DNA of 64,000 nt, taken from contig NZ_CP009505.1 of NCBI RefSeq assembly GCF_000970045.1, positions 744,001 through 808,000 of the forward strand. The letters are read 5' to 3'. Origin of the DNA: Methanosarcina sp. MTP4 (GTDB taxonomy: Archaea > Halobacteriota > Methanosarcinia > Methanosarcinales > Methanosarcinaceae). Positions 15,578-23,367 of the stretch are shown here, one piece after another; position 1 is the first letter of the stretch, and each line of letters starts with the position of its first letter. The notes under the pieces were generated by a model, which searched no databases, was not told the DNA's origin, and was given only the letters and a program-made list of their open reading frames with translations. A program made the translations under genes and the position numbers.

Positions 15578-16636
15578 TCAAGCTTTGAGGGTTTCTTCCG
15601 GCCTTCCGAGTTTCTGGAGGAAATTTCCTTTTTCATTCCAGGCAGCAGTTGACCGGGGATCTAGCTTGAGAGCTTTATTATAACATCCCAAGGCATCTTC
15701 GTATCTCCCGAGGGTGGCCAGGACGTCGCACATGTTGAACCAGATATTTGCATTGTCCATCCTTAGTTCCAGCGCTTTTTCATATGCTTCAAGGGCTTCT
15801 TCGAGTTTTCCTAATTTAACTAAAACAATCCCCCTGTCATTCCACGGGCCTGCAAACTCCGGTTCAAGTTCAATGGCTCTGTCACAGGCTTCAAGCGCTT
15901 CCTCGTATCTCTCAAGCACGTAGAATGAAGCTGCCATGCTTCCCCAGGCCCTGAAAGATGCCGGGTTTAGCCAGAGGGCTTTTTTGAGGGCTTCGAGGGC
16001 TTCCTCATGCTTTTTAAGTTTGCGGAGTACTTTTCCCTTTCTGGTCCAGGAAGAAGCATCTTCAGGGCCTATTGAAAGTCCCTTCTCATAAGCCTCAAGT
16101 GCTTCTTCACACTTCCCGATAGTTTCCAGGGTATCTCCCATACAAAGCCAGACTTTTGAAAATTCAGGTTCAATGGAAATGGCTCTGTCAAAACAGTAGA
16201 GGGCTTTTTGCGCATTTCCAATTCGAGTATAAGAAATTCCTTTATTGAGCCAGGTCTCGGCAGTCTCAGGTTCCCGGGAAAGGATCTTTTTATAACATTC
16301 AACGGCTTCTCCGTACCTGGCTGCAGCGAAAAGGGCATTCCCTTTATATACCAGTGTTTTCAGGGAGTCAGGGCCGATTTCAAGAGCCCTGTCATAACAT
16401 TTGCTTGCACTTTCTGCAACCCCGAGTTCCAGCAGGGTATTTCCTTTTTCAATCCAGGCTTCAACATACTCAGGATTGCTTTTTAAGGCCCTGGCGTAAT
16501 ACAGCAATTTTTCTTCCGGGTCTGATGTGTCCAGGCCCTTCTCAAACCATTCTTTAGCCCGTTTACGGTTAATAACGTTATTTCCGGTTTCCCCATTTTT
16601 TTTCCTTCGACTAATTGTATCACCCCATAGATACAT
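15578..16636 (-). CDS. Long TPR protein (about nine repeats)
   Basis: A 352-residue protein made almost entirely of 34-residue tetratricopeptide repeats, recognisable by recurring AW..KG..L...G..EEAL..Y..AL...P (e.g. AWIEKGNTLLELGVAES, PWNDRGIVLVKLGKLEEALE, WFNMCDVLATLGRYEDALG). No signal peptide or membrane segment is seen, so it is cytoplasmic. The ATG at 16636 is the only good start, with GGGGAC just upstream. It lies between the short TPR gene and the AAA ATPase on the same strand. Such proteins act as multivalent scaffolds. The spacer 16637-16919 holds no supported gene. Confidence 0.88.
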   Translation of the reverse strand: MYLWGDTISRRKKNGETGNNVINRKRAKEWFEKGLDTSDPEEKLLYYARALKSNPEYVEAWIEKGNTLLELGVAESASKCYDRALEIGPDSLKTLVYKGNALFAAARYGEAVECYKKILSREPETAETWLNKGISYTRIGNAQKALYCFDRAISIEPEFSKVWLCMGDTLETIGKCEEALEAYEKGLSIGPEDASSWTRKGKVLRKLKKHEEALEALKKALWLNPASFRAWGSMAASFYVLERYEEALEACDRAIELEPEFAGPWNDRGIVLVKLGKLEEALEAYEKALELRMDNANIWFNMCDVLATLGRYEDALGCYNKALKLDPRSTAAWNEKGNFLQKLGRPEETLKA

Positions 16637-16919
16637 GTCCCCAAAAGCCAGGTATGGCTTTTTTAATTCTTGTCCTTTACGAAGTTCAACCTTTTAAAAC
16701 TTTTTATTTCATTCCATAATTTTTTAAAATCTTATATTGACTTGCAATCACCTGTCTTATATGTGGCCAGCTGGTCAATATGGGGTCAAGTATGAGTACT
16801 CAATCACAGATGTTTTCCCGGGTAACTCCGTGATACCAGAACTCTTTCAGAGGCTTGGAAGGAAAAAGAGACGGGGTGCTAGTGAGTTTTACGGAAAGGG
16901 ACAGGTGAAGGTAGAACTC

Positions 16920-18170
16920 TCAGCCTCCGAACTCCTCATTCCATTTCTCATACTTCGCAAGCTGCGCTTTCGTCAGGGGCGACCTTATCTTCTCAAACGC
17001 CGTTTCAAAATAATCAAACTTAAGGGAAGTTACATTCAGCTTCCTCTTCTCAAGTTCCTTGTAAGGCAGTTCCGCAAGCTTATCCAGGTCTTTATTCTCT
17101 TCCCGGATCATGTTCCACATAGCCTGCTGGCAGAGGTTCTGGAGGTCGCGGCCGGCGTAGAACTTTTCAACGCAGGTGGAAGCGAGCTTTTCCAGGTCAA
17201 GCTTTGAGGAGTCAAGGTCCTTTATGTGGATCTTGATAATCTCCTTGCAGGCGCTTTTGTCCGGGAGGGGCACCATGATACGGCGCGGGAACCTTGAGAG
17301 GACGGCTGCGTCCAGGTCCCAGGGGGTGTTGGTGGCTGCCAGGGTGAGCATTAGCCTGTTGCTCTTCTTGTCCTGCAGGCCGTCGAGTTCCGAGAGGAGG
17401 GTCGAGAGCAGGCGGCGGGAGGACTCGCTGGTTTCGCCTTCCCTGGAGAGGCTGATGGAGTCAAACTCGTCAATGAAAACAATTGATGGGGCATGGTTCC
17501 GGGCGGCTTTATAGAGGGCGGAAACCAGTTTTGAGGATTCTCCGAAGTACTTGGAAAGCACATTGTCAGCTTTTACATTGAAAAATTCGGCATCAAGGCT
17601 GCCGGCGGCAGCGGCAGCAAGGAGAGTCTTTCCGGTCCCCGGGGGCCCGAAGAGCATGATGCCTTTCCAGGGTTTGACCGAGCTTGGTTTCTGGAGCCCG
17701 GCAATGGCTATGGTTTCTTTCATAAGGCGCTTGACTTCTTCAAGGCCGCCGATGTCGTCCCAGTGGACAGAAGATTTCTCAATAAGGGCTTCGGCTTGAG
17801 CGAGCAGTTCGTCTTCACCTTCGACTTCCGCCCCTCCGGAACTTCCATTTCCGCTTCCACTTCCGCCTCCTCCTGTCCTGTCCGGACCGCTCCCAGTTCT
17901 TCCCCTGGATTTTCCGGAACGTGAAGACCCTTCCCTTTGTGCCCTGATGGAATTTTCCACATTACCAGCCATCCTTTCCCACTTTTCGGCTTTTTCAAGG
18001 TAGGCATTTTTCTGGGACGGGACTTTTTCGGCAAGGACTTTCATTATTTTTGCGCATTCCAGGGCTTTTTTCTTTGCCTTCCCGGCGTTTCCTTCGGCTT
18101 TTGCCTGCTTGTAATCTTTTGTGGCGTTTTCCAGGGAGGAGTACAGGGGGCCTGTCAGATCAACTTTCAT
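16920..18170 (-). CDS. Vps4/CdvC-like AAA ATPase with MIT-like N-terminal domain
   Basis: A 416-residue protein. Residues 1-75 form a three-helix MIT-like bundle (LENATKDYKQAKAEG, ALECAKIMKVLAEKV, NAYLEKAEKWERMA). A Gly/Ser linker follows to about 115, then one AAA domain: Walker A GPPGTGKT 165-172, pore-loop KYFGES 197-202, Walker B VFIDEFDS 221-228, and SESSRR 238-243. ATNTPWDLDAAV with FPRRIMVPLPD (270-294) marks the Vps4/katanin clade. The C-terminal helix AKYEKWNEEFGG matches the Vps4 C-terminus. In eukaryotes and Crenarchaeota, Vps4/CdvC disassembles ESCRT-III polymers. GAGGTG precedes the ATG. The neighbours at 18781 and 19450 are candidate substrates. Confidence 0.85.
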   Translation of the reverse strand: MKVDLTGPLYSSLENATKDYKQAKAEGNAGKAKKKALECAKIMKVLAEKVPSQKNAYLEKAEKWERMAGNVENSIRAQREGSSRSGKSRGRTGSGPDRTGGGGSGSGNGSSGGAEVEGEDELLAQAEALIEKSSVHWDDIGGLEEVKRLMKETIAIAGLQKPSSVKPWKGIMLFGPPGTGKTLLAAAAAGSLDAEFFNVKADNVLSKYFGESSKLVSALYKAARNHAPSIVFIDEFDSISLSREGETSESSRRLLSTLLSELDGLQDKKSNRLMLTLAATNTPWDLDAAVLSRFPRRIMVPLPDKSACKEIIKIHIKDLDSSKLDLEKLASTCVEKFYAGRDLQNLCQQAMWNMIREENKDLDKLAELPYKELEKRKLNVTSLKFDYFETAFEKIRSPLTKAQLAKYEKWNEEFGG

Positions 18171-18192
18171 TTGTGCACCTCATGGCGTCTTA

Positions 18193-18325
18193 ATTATAGT
18201 CAATAACCCAAATTTTTTCATAAATCTCAAGTGACAATTTAACCACAGAAAGCACGGAAAACACGGAATAAAGGAAATAGGGCACAACCCTTCCGTGCTT
18301 TCCGTGTCTTCCGTGGTTTTTTTGG
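18193..18325 (+). repeat. MITE-like palindromic repeat, copy 2 (right end missing)
   Basis: It starts ATTATAGTCAATAACCC, close to copy 1 (5479), and continues through the hairpin core AACCACAGAAAGCACGGAAA and its complement CCGTGCTTTCCGTG. It lacks the outer right segment with the second terminal repeat. It lies between the AAA ATPase gene (start 18170) and the TPR gene (stop 18384), splitting an otherwise same-strand run. Confidence 0.75.
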
Positions 18326-18383
18326 CTTTTATTTTCCGGATACCGTATTCCTGAATTTATTTTGGAACTTATTTCCGGAGCCT

Positions 18384-18725
18384 TTATTCTCCTTTCCCGG
18401 CTTTTGTTCCGGCTTCTGCCTCAGCCTCTTTCATCTTTTTCTCAAGATTTTCTTTATTGTACAGGGCTTCCCTGTAGGAGGGACGGATTGAAAGGGCTTC
18501 TTCATAGCATTTCATTGCCTCTTTGTACTCTCCCAGTTCGGCATGGGCATTTCCCAGAAGGTTCAAGGCGCCTGCAAAATTTGGCTTCAGCTTTACCACA
18601 TTGCCGAAGCACTCAACCTTTTTTGCAGGGTCTTTTTCCTTTGCGCCCTGCTCGAACCAGTCCTGGGAAGTTTTTCCGTCGATTTTTTTAGTAAATATTT
18701 GTTCTAAGAATCCTTTCAGTCCCAA
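18384..18725 (-). CDS. Short TPR protein, TTG start
   Basis: A 113-residue protein with about two tetratricopeptide repeats (ALNLLGNAHAELGEYKEAMK then CYEEALSIRP), a basic N-terminal helix MGLKGFLEQIFTKKIDGKT, and a Lys/Glu/Ala tail. It is paralogous to the protein at 14978-15334. The start is read as TTG at 18725, with GGGAGG seven to eight bases upstream; no better ATG exists. It sits directly downstream of the two ESCRT-III-like genes and upstream of the Vps4-like ATPase, so it probably serves the same complex. Confidence 0.8.
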   Translation of the reverse strand: MGLKGFLEQIFTKKIDGKTSQDWFEQGAKEKDPAKKVECFGNVVKLKPNFAGALNLLGNAHAELGEYKEAMKCYEEALSIRPSYREALYNKENLEKKMKEAEAEAGTKAGKGE

Positions 18726-18780
18726 AGCTCTGCCTCCCTAAGTTTTTTACACGGAGTTTATATGGATTTTTATACCGGAT

Positions 18781-19380
18781 TTATTCCAGGTCTTTTGGCC
18801 TGTACTCCTTGTTATCATTCACGACTTCTTCTGCTTCTTCAGGGTCAAGGTCCCCTTCTTTTACGGCGTGGATTGCGCTCAGGATATCGTCCAGGTCATC
18901 TTCCTGCTCGACTCCGGTCAGCATGGCCGTGGAGGTCATGTCAATGATGGAAGAGACAATCTCGTCCCGGTCCTGGGCTTCCAGGTTCTGGTTGACAAGC
19001 CAGTTTTCGAGCTTTTCGGGCTCGAGTTTCTTGACCTTGTCCCAGACCCCTGTTGCCTGGAGGTCAGCCTGGTGCTCCTTGAGGATCAGCATGTTGGAGA
19101 CAGCCCGGAGTTCCTTATCGAGTTTCGCCTGGGCGGCGATTTTCATCTCCTTTCTCTGGGAAACTGTCTTGATCCTGCGGGCCAGGGTGAGTTCTTCACT
19201 TTTTGATTTGGCGGCTTTTGCTTTTTCGAAAAGTTTAGCTACCTCACTTTCCGTTGCCCTGACTTCAGCCTGGAGGTCTTCGATCTTGCGGTTCAGTTTA
19301 ATCTCCATGACCCGGAGTTCTTCGGTCTTCATGGAGTCAATCGGGTCCTTGCTTCCGAACAGTTTTGAAAAGATGCCCAT
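18781..19380 (-). CDS. ESCRT-III/PspA-like helical protein (paralogue 1)
   Basis: A 199-residue all-helical protein. It begins MGIFSKLFGSKDP, much like Snf7/CHMP4 N-termini, followed by long charged helices (LNRKIEDLQAEVRATESEVA, QRKEMKIAAQAKLDKELRAV). The first 110 residues are basic and the last 60 acidic (EQEDDLDDILSAIHAV, LDPEEAEEVVND). Basic core plus acidic tail is the ESCRT-III layout, and LDDILSAIHAVK could serve as a MIM-like helix for an MIT domain. It is paralogous to 19450-20061 (shared VSNL/VSNM region and WDK.....E..EN). Membership in the ESCRT-III/PspA superfamily is inferred from pattern and from the Vps4-like neighbour, not proven. Confidence 0.6.
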   Translation of the reverse strand: MGIFSKLFGSKDPIDSMKTEELRVMEIKLNRKIEDLQAEVRATESEVAKLFEKAKAAKSKSEELTLARRIKTVSQRKEMKIAAQAKLDKELRAVSNMLILKEHQADLQATGVWDKVKKLEPEKLENWLVNQNLEAQDRDEIVSSIIDMTSTAMLTGVEQEDDLDDILSAIHAVKEGDLDPEEAEEVVNDNKEYRPKDLE

Positions 19381-19449
19381 CCTTTCTCTCCCTCTAATTT
19401 TTTAGGCTCCTGTGCTGTAATGCTTCTTATCTTGTAGGCGTCAGGTCTT

Positions 19450-20061
19450 TCAAAACTCGGTTTCTTCCCTTTCCTTCTCAAGGCTCTTTTCAAGGGAGAT
19501 GGTCTGCTCGACCTCGTCCACGTCCATTGCCCCGGTTTCAACGCTGCTCCAGGCGTCAAGGAGCTGGGACTCGGCTTCGTCTTCCCCTGCTTCGAATTCG
19601 GTTATGTCCATCTCGAAAACCCTGTTCAGGTCATTCAGGACTTCATCGAAGTCTTTTCCAACAAGGCTGGTGTTGATGAGGGCACTTTCGAAGTTCTCGG
19701 AGCCAATTTCTCCTATCTTGTCCCAGATCTTGTTTTTCTTGAGGTCCTGTTCGTACTTCTTGACCACAGTCAGGTTGGAGACGAACATGTACTGCTTGTT
19801 GATGGTCGTGAAGTTCTTGAGCTTAAGCCGGGCTTCGGTGTCAAGCTGCTTAATTTCCTGGGCAAGCATCTTCTTTTTCATCATGTCTGCCCCGACTCCC
19901 TCCTGGAACTTCTGCTTCTTGTCCTTCTCGATCTTATTGATGTCTTTCCTGATCCTTTCCATACGGTTCTTCAGGCGGATCTCCTCTTCCTGGAGGTCTC
20001 TAGTGTTCAGTTTGTCAACCGGGTTCTTCTTAAACGAGTCCATTATGTCCTTGATTCCCAT
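19450..20061 (-). CDS. ESCRT-III/PspA-like helical protein (paralogue 2)
   Basis: A 203-residue helical protein from the ATG at 20061 (AGGTG six bases upstream; other starts lie at 20067 and 20070). It begins MGIKDIMDSFKKNPVDKL, continues with basic coiled-coil helices (EEEIRLKNRMERIRKDINKI, QLDTEARLKLKNFTTINKQY), then IWDKIGEIGSENFESALI, and ends in an acidic tail (FEAGEDEAESQLLDAWSS). It shares length, domain order and conserved points with 18781-19380. It is the first minus-strand gene after the divergent promoter region at 20070-20455, so it probably leads the operon with the second paralogue, a TPR protein and the Vps4-like ATPase. Confidence 0.6.
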   Translation of the reverse strand: MGIKDIMDSFKKNPVDKLNTRDLQEEEIRLKNRMERIRKDINKIEKDKKQKFQEGVGADMMKKKMLAQEIKQLDTEARLKLKNFTTINKQYMFVSNLTVVKKYEQDLKKNKIWDKIGEIGSENFESALINTSLVGKDFDEVLNDLNRVFEMDITEFEAGEDEAESQLLDAWSSVETGAMDVDEVEQTISLEKSLEKEREETEF

Positions 20062-20093
20062 GCTCATCACCTGCGGAGTTATTTCTTGCCTGA

Positions 20094-20197
20094 TTTCAAG
20101 TTTAATTTGTAATGTCTACTTTCAAGTTTAATTTCTAATGTTATTTTCCAGTTTAATTTTTAATGTTATTTTCAAGTTTAATTTCTAATGTCTATTT
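20094..20197. repeat. 25/26-bp tandem repeat upstream of the ESCRT-like operon
   Basis: Four copies of a unit close to TTTCAAGTTTAATTTCTAAT plus five or six bases. Copies differ by a few substitutions and one length change. They lie in the 393-base divergent spacer between 20061 and 20455. The rest of the spacer is AT-rich and contains the promoter of the plus-strand gene at 20455. No gene is seen in the spacer. Confidence 0.75.
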
Positions 20198-20420
20198 GAT
20201 CGTTTTAGTTGTTATATTTTATTTTTTTCAAGTTGTTTTTGGTATATTTTGCTCTCTTGCTGAGTTCAGATGCTTATTTTTCATGACTTTAAGTCTTGAT
20301 AGATTATTAGCGAGTACGTGCTATATAAATTTTCCTCCAATATGGAGAATAACCCTCAATTTCCCAAATTCTGAATTTTAATAAATTTCCTGAAAACTTC
20401 ATATATCCAAAACGGAGGTA

Positions 20421-20454
20421 AATTTATATAGGGCGATCTCCCTACTCTTTAAAG
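20421..20454 (+). promoter_or_regulatory. Promoter giving a near-leaderless transcript
   Basis: AAATTTATATAGGG around 20420-20433 is a strong archaeal TATA box. Its expected start site, about 25 bases downstream, falls almost exactly on the ATG at 20455, and there is no ribosome-binding sequence between them. The message for the 177-residue protein is therefore probably leaderless. Confidence 0.55.
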
Positions 20455-20988
20455 ATGGAATATCTGTTTACCATTGATTACGGTTCGGACGCCGAACGCA
20501 AACGGATCGATTATACTGTCGAGCGGTGGAGTGATAGGGCAAAGGTAAAAAAGCCCAGGGGCGCCGTGCTGCTCTTCAAAGGCCCCGACGTGGACGAGTT
20601 CATTGAAGACCTCTATTCAAGGCTCGATATTGATGCCGGAAAGGTGGAGATTTTTCGGATTGAGCCGTATGAGCCGTCCGTTGAAAAACAGAGCCGAAAA
20701 CTTGTTTATGAGAGCCCTGAGAGGTTTGAAGCTATCCAGAGCTTTTTGAATTATCTTATGAGCAAGCTCGGGGCCAGCTTTGAGTATTCCACTGAGAGTG
20801 CCAGTTACTACACCGCTTACACAAAAAAAGGGCAGGCAGAACTTGAGATCCGCTGGATCGGTTGTGCTGGTGGGGACGAGGGGGAAGAAAGGGCTCTCCG
20901 CTTTGTAATCAGCGTCGAAGGATATGGAAACGTTGTTGATTTTATTGCCGATAAGCTTGATGAAGAAATGAGAATTTTCCTTGGATAA
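20455..20988 (+). CDS. Hypothetical acidic protein next to the ESCRT-like cluster
   Basis: A 177-residue soluble protein starting MEYLFTIDYGSDAERKRIDY, with a mixed alpha/beta pattern: GAVLLFKGPDVDEFIEDLYS, then ASYYTAYTKKGQAELEIRWI, then VVDFIADKLDEEMRIFLG. No family is recognised and there is no membrane segment. It is divergent from the ESCRT-III-like operon and precedes the coiled-coil and kinase genes on the plus strand. Its promoter appears leaderless. A function shared with its neighbours is conjecture. Confidence 0.65.
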   Translation: MEYLFTIDYGSDAERKRIDYTVERWSDRAKVKKPRGAVLLFKGPDVDEFIEDLYSRLDIDAGKVEIFRIEPYEPSVEKQSRKLVYESPERFEAIQSFLNYLMSKLGASFEYSTESASYYTAYTKKGQAELEIRWIGCAGGDEGEERALRFVISVEGYGNVVDFIADKLDEEMRIFLG

Positions 20989-21137
20989 CTAAGGGACATA
21001 AATTCAGAAGACCGTTTATGCAAAATAGCACTGAAAATAAAAGTAATATAAATAACAAAGTACTGAATATAATAAAAGTACTGAAAATAATTTAAGAATA
21101 TCAGCAGGGAAGACGAGTAGATTTCTTAGACGGTAGG

Positions 21138-23093
21138 GTGAGTACATTGTTTGCAGAGGGAAATATCGATTGTGCTGAAAAACTTCTGAAGCCCGCAAAA
21201 AGGGTTCTGAAAGTGGGGATGCCCGTAAAACACGATGCCTTTGAGCGAAGAGTCGATCTCTGGAATAAAATCCGGATGAATTACGACAGCTACCTGGATG
21301 AAGAATGCGGGACGTTTCTTAAAGACCTTGACCAGCACTTCTGCTCCCTTTTTGATGGTGCGCTCCTGGTGCTTGCGGCAAGTTTCAGGGAAAACGGGGA
21401 ATTTTTCGGGGCTGCAAACATCTTCAGTGCCGAAGAAGTTGCACTTTACAGGAAAATTGAGCGCTACAACCTCTTTGAAATCCTCTCTGCAGACGATATA
21501 CGGAAAAAACTCCTCCAGAAAGACGATAAGGTACTCGAGCTTCTCAGGGACTATTACGTTTCCATGGACTCCTGGGTGGGTGAACAGCTCGATGACCCTT
21601 CCCTCAGGCTCACTCTGCGCTATTACCTGAAGAAAAAATGGGACGGCTACAAGGAAAAGCTCAACTCCGCCGTCAGTTCCTCGGTCCTGGAACTGGACTG
21701 GCTCAAGTCTCTCATTAAATCCTGGGAATCCGCAACCGATGCAAAGGTCAAGGCAAGCACGAGGGAGCTTGGCGCGGAAAAAGAAAGGGCTGAGGCAGAA
21801 AAGGAACTTGCCGAGGCAGAGCTTGAAAAACTGGGTACGGAAAAAACCCTTGCAGAAGAAAGTCTGATACAGGCGGAGGCTGAAAAAGCCCATGCTGAAG
21901 CCGAGGCCCAGGGCCTTGAATCCGAAAAGGAAGAAGCAGAAGCCCGGATTAAGCTGCTTTCCGAAAAGAGGGATGAAGCCGAGTCTCTCCTTCAGGCAGT
22001 GGCCGAAGATAAGTCCCGGGCTGAGTCCCAGCTACAGGAAATTGCCTCCCAGAAAGCCGAAGCTGAGTCCAGGCTCAGGGAGATGCAGGCTGAAAGGTCC
22101 GGAAGCGAAGAACAGATAAAAGCCCTTGAGTCCGAAAAAGCAAAGGTTGAAGAACAGATCCAGGCCCTTGCTGCTGAAAAAGAGCTGGCGGAAAAGCAGG
22201 CCACTGAAATGGCTGCCGATAAGGCAAAGGTTGAAGAAAAGTTCAGGCGGCTTTCGGAAGAAAAAGCCCTGATAGAAGGAAAGGGCAGCAGGTACGTCAA
22301 ACTTGAAGAAGTTAAGCAGTATGAGTTGAATTTCATTGGCAGGGTCGAGCACAAACTCGGAAACTCGGTAACCCTCTGCGGGAAAAACTACAAAGTGGAC
22401 TCCCCCAGGGAAATCAAGCAGGTTGATACCTCCCGCTTTGCCGAAAGCTTCGGGCTCTCCGAGCGGGACCTGAAAAACCTTCCCGAAAACCGAGCCCTTC
22501 TTGCTTCTTTCGTGGAAAAGAAGCTCCTCGGGAAAAAGCAGAGGTACGACCTCAAAGCCCTCTTCTCCGCCCGCGTGGAGCGCTATGCAGAGTTTGGCTA
22601 TGACACTGATCCCCTGGAACTCAAAGACGTCAATGCCTACCTTGTGGACGCCAGGGACGAAGCCCGGGAAAAAGGAGAATCTGCTCTCCTCTGCCTTGCC
22701 TCTCCTACCGGTTTTGAAGATGCCGTGGGCAGCTACATCAGCAGCGATGACTTCCACCGGAACTTCCTCTCAAAATACCTCTCAGTCTGCCTTCTTGACC
22801 TTGAAACCGGAAAGCAGCTCTACAACCCTCACGACACCCTCGCAAAGGAGTTTGCAGGAATCTGTGAGATGGAAACCGAATCCGAAAAGAGCGAAAAATT
22901 GAAACTTGAGGTCCGGAAAGCGATAGAAGACGGGCTTCTCGTAAAAGATTACGTGGTCTTTGGCGACCTGATGAAAAGCTTCGGGAACACCCCTGCTCTT
23001 AAGTCTCTGTTTTACGATTATGCTGATGAAGGGGGCTTGAAGATCCAGTTTGTTGAGGATGTGGGGCTCGTTCTGATGCGGGAAGGGGCGTAA
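21138..23093 (+). CDS. Coiled-coil protein of unknown function
   Basis: A 651-residue protein. The N-terminal 200 residues are globular and helical (RVDLWNKIRMNYDSYLDEEC). Residues about 205-385 form a long heptad-rich coiled coil dominated by Ala/Glu/Lys (repeats like AEKELAEAELEKL and ESEKAKVEEQIQALA). The C-terminal 265 residues are a globular domain (YDLKALFSARVERYAEFGYD) of no known family. The frame opens with GTG at 21138; a TTG at 21147 with GGTGA five bases upstream is an equally good start. It lies between the leaderless hypothetical gene and the Ser/Thr kinase, all on one strand. A structural or scaffold role is likely. Confidence 0.75.
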   Translation: MSTLFAEGNIDCAEKLLKPAKRVLKVGMPVKHDAFERRVDLWNKIRMNYDSYLDEECGTFLKDLDQHFCSLFDGALLVLAASFRENGEFFGAANIFSAEEVALYRKIERYNLFEILSADDIRKKLLQKDDKVLELLRDYYVSMDSWVGEQLDDPSLRLTLRYYLKKKWDGYKEKLNSAVSSSVLELDWLKSLIKSWESATDAKVKASTRELGAEKERAEAEKELAEAELEKLGTEKTLAEESLIQAEAEKAHAEAEAQGLESEKEEAEARIKLLSEKRDEAESLLQAVAEDKSRAESQLQEIASQKAEAESRLREMQAERSGSEEQIKALESEKAKVEEQIQALAAEKELAEKQATEMAADKAKVEEKFRRLSEEKALIEGKGSRYVKLEEVKQYELNFIGRVEHKLGNSVTLCGKNYKVDSPREIKQVDTSRFAESFGLSERDLKNLPENRALLASFVEKKLLGKKQRYDLKALFSARVERYAEFGYDTDPLELKDVNAYLVDARDEAREKGESALLCLASPTGFEDAVGSYISSDDFHRNFLSKYLSVCLLDLETGKQLYNPHDTLAKEFAGICEMETESEKSEKLKLEVRKAIEDGLLVKDYVVFGDLMKSFGNTPALKSLFYDYADEGGLKIQFVEDVGLVLMREGA

Positions 23094-23209
23094 TTGGGGT
23101 TTATGGAATTCGTAGATTCCCTGAATCTCCTGAAAACCATTTAAGAAAATACTTATAGCGCTGTAAAATATATTCTTAATTGTTTTAAAATAATTTCAGA
23201 ATAAGTTTA

Positions 23210-23352
23210 AAATACTCCGGCTCAAAAAAATTCCATCTCAAAACAACTCTTGTTTAAAACAATTAAGCCTCAAAACAACCCAAATTCAAAACAACTCCGA
23301 TTCAAAATAACCCATATTCGAAACAATTCAGGTTCAAAATAACTCACTTTCA
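23210..23352. repeat. Degenerate short repeats (TTCAAAACAACTC type)
   Basis: About seven imperfect units of roughly 18-20 bases, each around TTCAAAACAAC or TTCAAAATAAC, fill the 5' spacer of the kinase gene. Units vary in sequence and length. No gene or clear TATA box stands out in 23094-23367. Confidence 0.6.
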
Positions 23353-23367
23353 ACCCTGGTGATTCCT

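Noticed and set aside
16737-17207. Plus-strand frame that begins with a plausible protein-like stretch
   Set aside because: Only its first 60 codons are outside the ATPase gene, no family is recognised, and the remainder is antisense to the ATPase; at most a remnant.
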